A stretch of 64,000 nucleotides of DNA. Source: Pseudorasbora parva (taxonomy: Eukaryota > Chordata > Actinopteri > Cypriniformes > Gobionidae). The position numbers and the translations under genes are program-made. The DNA is taken from NCBI RefSeq assembly GCF_024679245.1, contig NC_090182.1:29816547-29880546 (forward strand), in the 5' to 3' direction. Shown here piece by piece: positions 43,026 to 56,238 of the stretch (position 1 is its first letter; every line of letters starts with the position of its first letter). The notes below the pieces were generated by a model. That model did no database searches. It had not been told where the DNA came from and saw nothing but the letters and a program-made list of their open reading frames with translations.

Positions 43026-45243
43026 GAATTGTAAGCATGGATCTTTTTTGGGTGAAGTGCGTTTATGTACCCCCTTTTTTATACTTAAAACTGCCAGAAA
43101 GAGAGGCTGACATATTTTTTTAGTCGAGCCATTATCTCCTCTTACTGAATGCCTGGGAGGATCATATTGGCGTCGGCTTGAAAGAGGAACATGGAGGTCA
43201 CAGCTAATGGCCATTGTGGAGCAGGAACGGACTCGGGGTCATCGCAGTAGAGGTCACAGAGTAAAAAAAGACATGCAAAGCTGATGAAACTACATGATAA
43301 CAATGCACGGCAGAGGCTGTTACACAAAAAGCCTAAGCCCTTGAGAGGATCCAAAGGTCCTCAGATGCAAAACGAAGCTTGTGATTTATTTATAGCCACA
43401 AAACTTCTGAGACTCTTTTGGAAATATACTGTCTCCTCCATTTGACTTTGAACTGTATCTGAACCCAACCCTGCACGCTCCTTGTAATCATAAGCTGAAG
43501 ACAACTTTCAGCCTGACATCCATCTTTGACAGGCAGCGAAACAAATGGTTTATTCAGAAAAAAAATAATTTGCAGAAACAAGCCTTGGCTCATCTGCCAA
43601 TGAGTTAAATGCTATCAATTTGGACAAGCATGGGAACGCTAAAGACTGACTCACGTTGCATGTCTGCTAAATGGCTTTACATTTCATTTATGTAACACAA
43701 TTAACTGCTTTAGATTTTCCTTGACATGGTGATTCACTTTCTTTGGAACGCCTTGTTTGCTAGTGACGAATCGAGCCGTCCGATTGGCCTTGGCGCTCTG
43801 GCTTGTCTTGTTCTTTAGTTAAAAAAAAAAAATAACTTTGGTTCCTGAAGTCTAAAACATTTGGCTGTAGTTAGGTAAAACGTATACAAGTGTGAACAGG
43901 CGTGCGACTTATATCACCACCCAGGAATGCCGTACACTGCCTCCAGACTCTCATTAGGCTGTAAAAAGTGGTGTTATGAATCCAAGGTGAAAGAGGGTTG
44001 GTACATAGCAGAGGTGGAGAGAAAGAAAGCACTGTTGTTCATTCGACAACATAAATTATTACAGCTGTGCTCGGGGAACAACAACATATCTACAATTGCC
44101 GCTATTGTGCGGTTTGTTGTTTTAGTCGACAATGTACACCCTGGAGATGTTGTGAATGCCGTGAATCATTTGACTGGGCTTCGAAAATGAAAACAAAATG
44201 AATTGTTCTCATTTAAGTTCTCATTGAAATTCTACATCAGTGCAAGTCTAGTTTCCCTTTCTCGAAAAGCATTGCTTGGGCAAATTCAGCTAATGTTAGA
44301 TAACACTTACTGCTACTATGTCTTTTAGGTCCGAGGTAAAAGGTTTAAGTGCCCCTCAAATCAGAGAGAGAGAGAATGATATTCTCTGGCATATCTGTCA
44401 TACATATTCACTCTTTCCATCTCTTGAAATGGCAAAGCATTCGCTAACCCCCCACAAAAGAGTTTAAATGTGCTAAATGAGCTGAAATATTGCTGTACCT
44501 TGAATATTTACACTCCTTTCAGAACAAAATATGCCTCCTTTATATGTAAATGAGGCTTGTTATAGCTTTGCACCATATTTATATATATAAAAAACAATGA
44601 AATTTGTCTGGCACCTCTTTGAATGATGGCTGTGGGAAGCTTGTTCAGTTCAGACAAGTTTGAAATAGTAATTTATTACTCCTTTGAACATGAACTATTT
44701 GATATTAATTCATCTTTTTTTTCTTCTTCTGACACTTCCCATAATCTCTCTCTCCCTCGGAGACCTTCATGTTTGTAAGTTCTGCAGAATAGGACCTGTC
44801 GAGGGGAAAGTCTCAAAGCAAACATGTTCTTCTCAATTGAAAATCCATAGATTAGCACAACCCGGATAAGTGACTCAAATACAAAGCAAGCGAAAACAAG
44901 AATTCCCTCTCTTCGGGCAGAGCACATGGGCCGGCATGTGCAGGGACTTGCCATTTGAAACCTTCAATTGCGGATGAAGGGTGAGTCATGCTGTCGCCCT
45001 GCATTAAGAGACCTTCTGTCCTCATCTTCTACATGCTGTCCATCTCTCTCTCTGTCCTATGATCGCTGAGAAAGCGCAAGGCTGCCAACGGCCAGAGCAA
45101 ACTGACACATTTTACAATGGATATTTCTTTTGTCTTCTCAAACGTTTCTGCTATTACTTTGCGTAATAAGACTCCACTCAAAAAAATAGGAGAACATTTA
45201 AAAATGTTATAAAAATGTTAACTTCATAAACCAACCTGAACAT

Positions 45244-46190
45244 TCCATGATGGGTCCACAGAAGTGATGTCTATGTAAGTCAATGACAGTCAGCATCCGT
45301 GGTCCACACATGGATCCCCTGTTCCAACACCTTATATTCGTCGGTTTGATTCAGTCACCATAATTTATTTACATTTATTTTCTTTTTATTCAGACACATT
45401 TTGAACACATAACTCAATCCTTTCCCTAAACCTACCCATTTGTGTATTATAAAAAACAGGATATACCAGGCAGATACACAGCTACGGCAGGCAAAAAAAA
45501 TTCTCAGAAACTACAAATATTCCAAGTGTTCCGAGGCCAAACGATTGATTTCTGTGAAGAAAATCCCAAAAAGCGATCAGTAAATTCGAGTCCATCTGCC
45601 GAATATTAATACATTTCAAATATTGCCGCTGGAAGAAACGTCACGTCAGCTTTGACAGCATTGGCTGTGGTGTGTCGCGTGACCGATTGTGTCATTACCT
45701 CAGCTTTGATTGTAAAATGCCATTGGCTCTCGTGTTTCTCGTGACCAATGGCGTCATGCTGAAGAGTCGTTTGTATCATTTGAATAAGAAATATCAATGA
45801 GACTGTGTGGAGTGATCATAATTTCAACGATTAAAACATTAAGATCAACTCTGTTCTTCAAATGACGATATCGTATGACTTCAGAAGACTTGGAATGCAA
45901 CATGAGTTAATACTTCTATACTGTTTTTGGTCAATTTTTGCAATAAATATCTGTGACTGTAGTCTACATTTATTTGCCTGTTATGTGTTTTATATTGTTG
46001 AGTGGGTAGCTTTAGGGTAGGAGTAAAGTTAGTTGCTCCGAAATATAAAAGTAGGCTATAAATATTCATAAAATCATGTCTACTTTTACAAATGCAAATA
46101 ATTAAATGTGTGTTGGGAATCTGTGTGTGGTCCACGGATGCTGAATGTCATTGACTTACATTGGCATCACTTCCGTGGACCCATCATGGA
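45244..46190. mobile_element. inverted-repeat element, arms about 67 bp
   Basis: The arm at 45244-45310 (TCCATGATGGGTCCACAGAA, TAAGTCAATGACAGTCAGC) is inverted at 46124-46190 (GCTGAATGTCATTGACTTAC, GGACCCATCATGGA) with a few mismatches. The 810 bp interior is not coding. Further self-complementary sequence at 46190-46270 suggests the real end lies farther right. Confidence 0.65.
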
Positions 46191-47880
46191 ATTTTCGGCG
46201 ATTCCGTGAAACTTACACCGATTTTTGAGTTAAGGGTCCGTGTTCATTTCACGGAATTCTGTGAGACCAGGTAGCATAAACTTGCACCTAATCTAAAACT
46301 AATTCAAGTAAGCTACACAGATAACCAAGCAAGTATTTAGTGATTACAATGCATAAAATAAAATGTTAAAATAATATGATTAAAATAACAGTATTTACTA
46401 CAAATTCTAAATAACAATTAAAAAAATAATATACATAAAATACAAATATACATAATATTTGGTTACTGCCATATTTCTCGGTTGAAATTAAGCCATAAAT
46501 TGAAAAAAATAGACATTTATAAATACATTTATTCTCTAAATGTTTTCCCCACATTTCCCAATTTTCTTTCCAGCTGCTAAAACCACAGTATTGATAGGAT
46601 GTTTGACATTTAAAAAACTTCCAGTGATGTCAGAATGTCATATATCAAATTATGACTAGTCTTTATCGTTCATCATTTTACAAACGTTGCACAAAATGCA
46701 AATCTACGTATAGTACAACATTCCAAAATTACCGCAGTAAATCAAGACAGATCTACGCACGGCCATCCATATCTCTTTCTGGCAGTCAGTGTGCTGCTGC
46801 CTCCCTCAAGGAAAAAACGCACAATTTCAAAAGGCACAATTGCAGACGAATAAAGCGCTACACATAAAATTGCCCTGACATCTCTTGATTCATCACAGCA
46901 ATCCCGAGAAAAAGATTTCAGAAGCAGCCGTCTCTAACACACTAAAGCTCAGACCTTGGCAACACTATAATCTTGAGCTGGACTGGAAGGTGACTTTAAA
47001 TTTAGGCGATCATTGCTGTTGTGCGCTGTACTTAGTGGCCTGTAGAATTCCGAAGGACTTCACACAGACAAAACTTCTCTGAAGTGTAAACATGTTTTCA
47101 AAGGCGGATAAAAAGGAGCGTAGACGCCAAGAGTGACAAGTGCTGCTTTCTTTAAGGGTTCACAGCAAAGACACGGCCTAGTTCTCAAACCACAGGAGAC
47201 TGAGATGGGCATTTGAGATGCACAACAGGGACGACTGTAGTCTCACTGCAGCAACAGACAGTGAAACTACTGTATCACGCTCTAAACTACAGTTCTCAGT
47301 GTCTAATTGGCTACATAAGAGTCAAAAATCCCTTTGATGGGCTTTTGAAACACTCTGGATGATAGTCTCCGAACCACGCAGCACTTTATGAGATATTCTG
47401 TCAGAACTGTGTGATCTGGGTTTTAAAAATGCAGTCGTGATAGCCTCTGCAGTACATCCAAACCAATAGATATTTGTCTATAATAAACACCACTGAGAAA
47501 CGCTCGAGCCAGATGAGTCACTAACAAACTGAAGCTCAAAAATGTCATTTTCTGAACAATCTGTAGTCTGACTTCTTGATATACGAACCATGGCTCTGAT
47601 GCATTTTTAAAACATTGTCTCTTTCAACGCTTACAATTTTTTTCATTATGGGTATTATGCAAAATGTAAACAAGTGTCTAAATGTATTTTAAATGTATGT
47701 ATTCATATTTTGAATTTGCTTTCAATTTTATATTTTCAGGGATCATTAAATAAGTTATATCTACAATATCTTCAGCATTTGTTATCACAACAAATTAACT
47801 TATTTCTTTTGTCAATGCAACTTACATAATATGGTTCAGATAATATAATATAATATTTAGAGTTTCTGTTGATTAAACCA

Positions 47881-48330
<450 letters not shown>

Positions 48331-49764
48331 TTATATTTTTAATTTCTAAGCAACATTTCTAATTTTTACGTCTAATATTTATAATTTTTTATATTTCAGC
48401 TTTATTTCAAATACTGATTTCTTATCATCTTAGTTCTGATTAACAATAACAACACTGTTTGGAACATTCCTGCGGCAAATTATTTGCTAAAACGAATAAG
48501 ACACAAATTAATTAAACATAAGTAAATTAATCCAAATAAATGAGTGAATCAAATCGTTTTGTCTTACTCACTGACTGTAATTACAGTTAGTGTGTCTGAA
48601 TTTGCATTGGCAGCTCACTGGACTCTTGTTAAGTTTAGTAAGAACATGCAGTGTCCTGCACTGCGTCAGTAAAGAAAATGGCTTCTAACATTTGCTGAAC
48701 GCTGTAGGAAATGTTAATAAACCTTTTGGTTATAAACATCCACAGGGCTCATAATGAATAATGAGCTGTTCAATCCACTAAATGTATGGCACTGCACATT
48801 TAACACCTAATGGTACAAAACATAAAAATTAATTCAACATGCAAATGGAACTTCTTACATCTTGTCTATGAAGCAGTGCAGCAAAACTGGATTGCACCCG
48901 TTATAATAAATGAAGCTGTCTACACAGCAACCATAGGACTTTGCTCGCTTTAGAATAACAAAAAACAAGGCAAAAGCACCTTTAATGGCTACCCTTACAA
49001 AAAAAGAGTATATTTATTTTAGTCATATACATAATTACTTTTTATGTAGTTCTCAGAAATATACTTACAATTGCACTTAAATATACTTGACTTATACTGA
49101 CAGAAGTCTAAGTACATTTGGATTATGTGAACTTGATCTTGTGACAGAGATAATTAAAAGTATAATTCATTATAATTAACTTTCTCCAGATCAGACCACA
49201 GTTAAGGTAGAAGCAGAAAAAAGTGATAGATTACTTACGCAATTGTAAAATATCACAATCATTATACATTTAACAGTAAATAAAAACTGCCTAACCTGAA
49301 TGAAATGTCGAATCCATGAGAAAGAAACCACTGTGATGTTTTGGGGGTGTTGATGGACTCAATATGTTTTGATCATTGTTCTGAATCCAATCCAGACCAG
49401 AAAAATGCAATTATCGTAGCTTTTTGTTTAAAATCAGCAGTACGATTGAAAAAAGGGCACTTTCATGATTAAAGGGACAGGGGCAGAAACCAATAGTACA
49501 CGCCACTGCTTTTAAATACTAAAAAGTGGGCCAATTTAGTCCCAAGCAGTATTGAAATAGCACACTTAGAAGTTTACTACTAGTATATGGATATTAGTAT
49601 ACTTACTACATTCTTAAAAAATATTTGAACTTGAAGTATAATTTAATGTAAAGGTAATGCTATCAGAGATACTCTGCTGCAGGAGGAAGAATGCTACTTA
49701 AAACAAATTAGTAAGTATTTATTTATTCATGTCAAGACCTGTAGATTCACCAGACATGATGACA

Positions 49765-50112
49765 TCCCATTCTTAATCCGTAGGGTTTGATATGGAGTTG
49801 GCCCTCTCTTTGCAGCTATATCAGCATCATCTTTTCGGGGAAGGCTTTCCACAAGGTTTAGGAGTGTGTTTATGGGAATTTTTGACCTTCTTCTAGAAGC
49901 GCATTTGTGAGGTTAGCACTGATGTTGTATCTTTCACATTCTCCGATCTTATTCACCCCAAAGGTGTTCTATCGGGTTGAGGTCAGGAATCTGTGCAGGA
50001 CAGTCATTCATCTTATTCATATGAGATGAATCACTCATTCATATGGACCTTGCTTTGTGCACTGGTATGCAGTCATGTTGGAACAGAAAGGGGGCATCCC
50101 TAAACTTTTTTT
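49765..50112 (-). mobile_element. Tc1-like remnant, C-terminal part of transposase
   Basis: On the minus strand the words around CAACCCGATAGAACACCTTT give N-P-I-E-H-L-W, the conserved block with the third catalytic acid. GGCTTTCCACAAGGTTTAGG and GGAGTTGGCCCTCTCTTTGC are the usual C-terminal wording of this Tc1 type. Frameshifts and an ATTCATATGAGATGAATCAC insertion break the frame. No terminal inverted repeats remain. Confidence 0.65.
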
Positions 50113-50928
50113 AAATGTACACTATTTAGGGTTACGTGGTTGTGTTGAACGTGATTTTACGCGTTCCAACTTTTGAAATTGTCCTGTAAAGTTAAAAGAA
50201 CGACATAACCACAAATATTATGATAAAATGGCGCTCGTTTTCAAGCGGGACAAATTCCACACAGCATAAGAGAAAGAAAACCATGTACATTAAAATATAG
50301 GGTAAAAAACTACTTTAGTTTGCAACTTTAGTTAAGTCACACATGCAGGTAAAATCTTAATATTGATAAAATGTTTAAAGAGCATAATTGTATTTTTTCT
50401 TTTCTTTCTCCAACAGGGTGTGACCAAGATATCCATTGATGCTTTGTTCAGTTAATTTCATCTTAAGAATTACAAGCTGAAACTCTGGGAAGTAGCAAGA
50501 ATGCTGTATCTACTTTGTGTGTGTAGTTTCAAAACTAAAGGCATATTAAAGACATTAAAGGTGCATTAAAGAAAAGTTACAAGGTTTTGTTTGTATGACA
50601 AATGCCATAAATGGAGATGATGATTTTTTTTTAAACCTCGCTATAACATTTTGTAAATAGTTTCACAGCAATTTCTAGTAATGATTAAAACAATTGAAAA
50701 ATGAAACCCCTAATTAAAATATTTTAGTGTGAATTAATTATAAAACAGTTTGAGTAAACGTACATTTTAAAATTGAAGTCAAGTTTGAGCCAACTAAAAA
50801 TGATTAATTTAATTAACTTTAAAAATAATTGAGCAAACGCACATTTTAATGTTGAAGTAAAGTTTGAGCCAATTAAAAAATATTAGTATCAAGTTTGGAG
50901 ATTAACCCGAAAATGAGTTCCGCAGCGA

Positions 50929-51060
50929 GACAAGTTATCCCGCCAGTATTGCAGTTTTGGACTTTATAAGTTTGACCGTAGTCAGGCCGATGTCGTCTGC
51001 AAATTATGCAAGACTGTCGTCCCTACACAGCCCTACTACCCACTGGAGACAATGGGAAGT
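50929..51060 (+). pseudogene. hAT transposase BED zinc-finger relic
   Basis: Read in one frame, the sequence gives FGLYKFDRSQADVVCKLCKT followed by VVPT, which has the F-x-K-x-D ... C-x-x-C layout of a BED zinc finger at the N-terminus of hAT transposases. The His residues and the rest of the gene are missing or shifted. It appears isolated, with no ends found nearby. Confidence 0.4.
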
Positions 51061-52695
51061 TGCAAGCGTGTTTTTCAGAGACATTTTCTGACCATTGAAC
51101 AAAAAAAAAAAGGGGGCAAAATTGATCTGCAAAGAGTCAACTAATTGTCCTTTTAATGCATTGCAGGAGTATAGGTTTAGTAATGGGAGTAAGCTCACTA
51201 TATTTTGCTATAAATTCAATTAAATCTCCTAATACAACAGGCCTATTTATTTTTTGCTCATGCTTCATATTTAGAATTGTATGCATTCAGTGCTTAATGT
51301 GTGGTGGCAATGCAAATGCAAAGACACAAATAAACCTACCCATCACAGAAAACTCTGCATTTTTACATTTTCAAAAACCACATTCTGTATAATTTATAAT
51401 TATTTCTATTTCTTAATGGGGACCTTAATTTAGGTTCCTACATTGGCACGGATCTCCATGAGTCAGTGTGCATCCAGGCTGAAGTCCCCATCAGGACAGA
51501 AAAACATGTGCACACATGCGTCTGGTGCGCTATCTTTCTGTGGACTCGCCATAGACATAATAGTTTTTATACTGTACCAACCGTATATTCTATCCTCTTA
51601 CACTAACCATACCCCTAAAGCTTTAGCTTTTGTACCCATGTGCTCCGTGTGCAGCAATTCAGGTCCCCACCAGGCTAGAAAACCATGTCTCCCACACACA
51701 CCCACACCCACACACACACTTTTGTGTCACAAAAATGATTATTTTCACAACCATGAAGTAAAAATCACAAAATTTGCAAGCAAAATACCTTCCCCAATAA
51801 GGAAGCTTTCAAACGAATATACCACAGCTATAACTTAGTTCCTGATGGGGGGGTAAATTCCACTTATAATTGGCTTGTGCTGAAAATTTCACCGTTTACC
51901 TTGCTATTCCGTACTGATAGGGAAAGGATTTTGGATCACATTGTGATGCAGAATGTGTAATTATGAAGATGGCACAAACTATTTTTACCTCCTCGGGTTC
52001 TAATCTTCTAGAATAATTAGCATGCATGGCACAAGACTTAACGCTAGAGTCAAGATAAACAGACTGTATGATGGAAAATAAGCACACTGTGTGAATTCTC
52101 CTGTGTGAGGCAGCATGGCAGATTTTTTGGACCCCGGGCTCTTTGACATTTGTACTATGGACAGCTGATAGGTGACATTTTTAACAGTCCATTAAGGATG
52201 GTTTTGGGAATAAAGCATGCATGAGGTGCCTGCTCTTTAAAGGGGGCTGAATAGGCGAGGAAAAAATCTCAGAAAACCTTAGAAATTCAGTGTGGAACCC
52301 GCAATATATCTCATTTTCCAGACTCTTTTAAATGCATGAAATGAGTAAGGCATGCTCCAAGGACCGACTGTGCCAACTTAATACTTCCTCGCTGGTGAAG
52401 ATAGAAAGCTTATTTAAGTTCGCTCATAGATGTCAGTTGAATAGAGAATGGTATATTTAAACATATCAAAAAATGATATGTCCCTTCCATCTACTTATAT
52501 TAAATGTTTAAATAACAATAATGATAATTCAATTTCAATATAAATTTAGTCTAAATTCCCAGATTGACCCAGATTCATTTAATCTAAATTCTACTTTAAA
52601 GTGAGTGTATGTAAGATTGTGGCCAAAACTGGTACTTCAATCACTTTTAAAGGTGGGGTAAGTGTTTCGGAACCATTTTAGAAAAAGGACTCGGG

Positions 52696-53215
52696 TAGCC
52701 TAGAAATCTAGACGCACCCTAGCGGCAGCAAATTTAATCTGCCCGCGAGTGTCGTCTAGCAACTCTCAATACCCTTCTGAGCTGTATTCCCCTAACTCTT
52801 GCCGGGCCAATCACATCGTGTATAGAGTCGGTGGGCGGGGCCATAATGACGACGGCCGAGTTGCGTTTGCGTGCTTCTAGTAAACACAGAAACTGGCGAA
52901 CGGCGGTCTTTCGAATCAGCTCTGACCGTGACTCTGGAAGACTTGGAGTTAAGCTTTTCTCGGAGAAAAGGACAAAGAACGGCACTGAGGTCATTCTTAA
53001 AAAGGGAAGATGTGTTCTGAGTTTTACCGACCGGATACGGTGAATGTTTAATCTGTCAACGAGCTCTGCTTCACCTTCGTTGCTCTGGTTGGTGTAGCGC
53101 TATCCTATCGCGTGCAGAGGGAGTTTGAAAGACAACCGTTTATCCCGCCCCTCGAATTGAGCCCTGTCTATGGTGAGTTTCCAGACCAAACATCTTGGTC
53201 TGGCTTGTCAGGCTA
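52696..53215. mobile_element. inner hAT-like element of the nest (520 bp)
   Basis: The left end TAGCCTAGAAATCTAGAC and the right end, which on the other strand reads TAGCCTGACAAGCCAGAC, match at most positions. The sequence GGACTCGGG stands on both sides (52687-52695 and 53216-53224), an exact 9 bp duplication, or 8 bp plus one chance base. A hAT origin is likely from duplication length and the TAG start. The interior is G+C-rich and non-autonomous. Confidence 0.75.
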
Positions 53216-53600
53216 GGACTCGGGCCGAGTGGAATAACAAACTTGTAGCCAATCAGCAGGTAAGGGGCGTGTCTATGGTGAGAAGAGAGGCCCAGTGCAC
53301 GTCATTATTCAAAACACACGAGTCACACAGAACGGACATTAACCAAGAAAGAACTAATATATGCAGGCTTTTGCTTGAATATGCTTGTGTGTCATGTTCG
53401 CTTGTTTGTTTATTTTTCCGATCATATTGTGGATCACTTCAGCGATGATAAAGACCCGTTCATTTCCACACCTGATGGAGCATCTAAATCCCCTCTGTGT
53501 TTCAAGGTTTCAAGCGTCATCTCACAAAATGTGTCCGACAGGTAAGATACTATACTCCTAATCTATATTTGTTTCCTCTTTTCATCTATGTAACCCATCC

Positions 53601-53895
53601 GGTCATAATTGTAATATGTCATTAGCTGGACTATCGAGCTTATACTAACGTCATCGAGTTGTTCATGAGAACTGTTTGTGTTTTTGTGATCGCTATAACT
53701 CTAATCTGATCATAATTGTAATATGTCGTTAGCTGGACTGTCTGCTTGTGTTCTATCGAGTTGTTCATGAGAACGGTTTGTGTTTTTGTGATCGCTATAA
53801 CTCTAATCTGATCATAATTGTAATATGTCGTTAGCTGGACTGTCATGCCTGTGTACTATCGAGTTGTTCATGAGAATGGTTTGTGTTTTTGTGAT
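53601..53895. repeat. tandem repeat, about 2.8 units of 102-107 bp
   Basis: Units begin at 53601, 53708 and 53810 with the phrase TCATAATTGTAATATGTC and share GTTCATGAGAAC and GTGATCGCTATAACTC. The array is part of the middle TTAA element; it may be a typical internal minisatellite of that family. Confidence 0.85.
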
Positions 53896-55484
53896 GGAAG
53901 GGGTGACTTTTTCATTGAATATTCGACATGGATTAGTTTTTTATAGATTACCACAGATTCTACCATAGTCGTTGCCTGGGTTACGTATGTGTGGGGCGGA
54001 GCTATCACAATAGGGCCGAGACCCTTTTTGGGGGTAGGGGCGTGTTTGTTTTGGTGATTTGAAATATAAACAACGGTTACCAGATAGCACTTACCCCACC
54101 TTTAAATGACTGTACAGCAGTGTATCCCCTCTCCCTCTCCCCCTCCCCCTGACTCGAGGTTGCCAGACAGGCTGCAGGATCCAGCAGTAATGTTTGTAGC
54201 TGTGGTAACTAGAGCAGAGCTGCCAACCCGGATGCCGAAACACTACTGACCTTGTGATTGGTCAATAGGTGGAGGGTGGAGCTTCAGGCCAAAACACAAC
54301 ATGTCATCAACATGACAACATCAGTTGAGGCTGCAACAACAACTTTTAAATGTCAATATCCTGGCCGGACTACTGTTGTCAGTGATATAAGTATTTGAAA
54401 TTAACAAGATTTTTTTAATGTCTAGTGACATATCAGGGCCATTTTATGATTAATTGAAATATATTTCTGAAATACAGTTCATTTAAATACTGAATTAATT
54501 TAATCTAGGAAAAACACGCAAAGCTGGAAATTTCCATCAATAGGGAAGCAGTGTCTCATAAATTACATTGATGAGCTGAAAGACTTCTTTAAAATCCATT
54601 AAATAATCTTACTGACTGCAAAATGTTGCCTCTTTATTTGTATTAATGCCATTGATATGCCCAACAATACGATTTCATGGGTTCATTAAGTTTGTTCCAT
54701 CTTGTCCAATGTTCATAGTGACCTTCATTTGTCTGAGATAAGATCCAGGCTGTCTGTCCACCTCAACTCATTGGCAGAAGTAGAGATAAGCTGAAGGGGG
54801 AAGAATAGGTGGAGGGGGTCTTGTCATAGTCAATGAGTGTCCCAGGGCAGGAGGTGGAGGTTTGGTATTCCTCAGGGGCCGAGCAACAAGGTGAGATGTC
54901 TCAGAAACACTGCAGACATGCTGGTGGACAGGCAGCGTTCTTGGCAGCTGGACAACACGCTTCAGTCGTGCAGGATGAGCTGGAATGACCACAGCCTTTC
55001 CTGATAGAGAGAGGCTACAGGAAATTCCTACCTTGGTCTGTATTCTGACATTCCAACTCTTGGCGGAAAAGCGGCAAGCATCCCTAGCAGAGATAATGGA
55101 TGACCCAGGTCAGCTCAAGTTTTAAACTGCTGGGATCAGAATAACTCGGATGGAAGTGGATGTGGAGCAATCAAAAGATTTTTGATCTTTGACAATATGG
55201 CCAGAAAAGATAGAAAGACAAAGCATTTTTTGAATCGACCACAAGCCACACAGTACATAGTAAAGAATTTATTAGGAACCGCACTAGATCCTAAAAACTG
55301 TTGACAGACAAAGATGGAGGAATGCAGATAAATGCCACCACATCAAAGCTTGAACAAAACCAATTCTCTGTGAAAACCACAGTGAGGTCTGTGGTAAAGA
55401 ATCAGAGAGAGAAAAAGGGAAGAACAAAATCTCTCTCAAAAGGCTGAGTTCATTCTGAAATAAAAATTCCAAACTCATATACAT

Positions 55485-55550
55485 TTCTTCTGTGTAACAC
55501 AAAAGGAGACGTTCTGAAGAATGTCCTGGTCCCTCTTTCCATGCAATAAA
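55485..55550. repeat. interspersed repeat family C, fragment
   Basis: TTCTGTGTAACACAAAAGGA, GAATGTCCTGG and CCATGCAATAAAA match family C at 20690-20960. The sequence is cut at the TTAA element starting at 55551. Confidence 0.45.
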
Positions 55551-56238
55551 ACGTGCACTATGTAGTATTTTTGCAGTGAAATATCCAAAAACCACCCGGC
55601 CAGTGTTATATATATTGTTCAGTTAAGTTCTTACAATATCCCAAATGTTTCCAACTATTTGCAAATCATGAGAAAAATTGCTATTTTAACCAAGGAGCCG
55701 GGACGTCTGAGGGAGTCGCCTGTCAGTTGCGTCATATCTGCGTTACCCTCGGTCTCTGGTTTTATTCTGCAGAAACGCTTTACTCTTAGAAGTGTGAACA
55801 AGTGTCACAGCAGCCGCTGAGCGAACGCACAGAGTAATGTCATTACATCATTTTAAACACACTTAAATGTATCTAATATGATAAACAGAGGTGTGTTACC
55901 TCATACTCATGACTGGAAAAGGGGACATGGTGCAGGTGACTGTGTCCCGTCATTATAAATGTCCCGTTGCTCGCGAGCAGTGTGTTGCTTAACACTCGCT
56001 CCAGCAGCCTTGCTCACCTCCCTCAACATTCGGTCCTGCTCGCTTTATACTACAGTAACGTTAATAACTGCATCCATGAACTTGATTTCTACCCGAGTCC
56101 TATCCCGATTCTTTTCCACCAGCTGTGAGGTGAAGACTACATGTCCCGAGAGTCTGAGCTCAGGCTTGGTGTCATCAAACTACACCTTCGTTTTGAATAG
56201 GCGTCCTCTAACGGACAGACAAATTACATAGTGTAGCT
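55551..56238. mobile_element. non-autonomous TTAA element, family D copy 2
   Basis: It runs parallel to copy 1 (29061-29753) over nearly the whole length: GTGCACTATGTAG, GTGAAATATCCAAAAACCAC, GGGACGTCTGAGGGAGTCGC and the right end TTACATAGTGTAGCT. TTAA follows at 56239-56242; the left flank is AATAAAA instead of TTAA, probably mutated. Confidence 0.75.

Larger units (their letters stand above)
52651..54101. mobile_element. middle TTAA element of the nest (1451 bp)
   Basis: TTAA at 52647-52650 precedes AGGTGGGGTAAGTG. The right end CACTTACCCCACCT is an exact inverse and precedes TTAA at 54102-54105. It contains the hAT-like element 52696-53215 and a tandem array at 53601-53895. No transposase is visible. 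Confidence 0.8.
52600..54482. mobile_element. outer TTAA element of a three-level nest
   Basis: TTAA at 52596-52599 precedes AGTGAGTGTATGTAAGAT. The right end, read on the other strand after TTAA (54483-54486), is ATGAACTGTATTTCAG, a weaker inverted match. Its sequence is interrupted at AATCACTTTTAA (52650) and resumes at TTTAAATGACTGTACAGC (54102), so the inner TTAA element was inserted into it. The right part (54110-54480) is non-coding. Confidence 0.5.

Noticed and set aside
43927..44190. 87-codon open frame starting MPYTASRLSLGCKKW
   Set aside because: No family recognised, no splice context in the mid2 frame, and no codon pattern distinct from chance. It is kept only as intron.
51443..51838. 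131-codon plus-strand frame
   Set aside because: It includes a (CACAC)-rich stretch and has no recognisable domain; it looks like repeat-derived sequence.
53601..53895. CRISPR-like spaced repeats
   Set aside because: The repeat unit is over 100 bp with no distinct spacers, and the genome is eukaryotic; it is a plain tandem repeat in a transposon.
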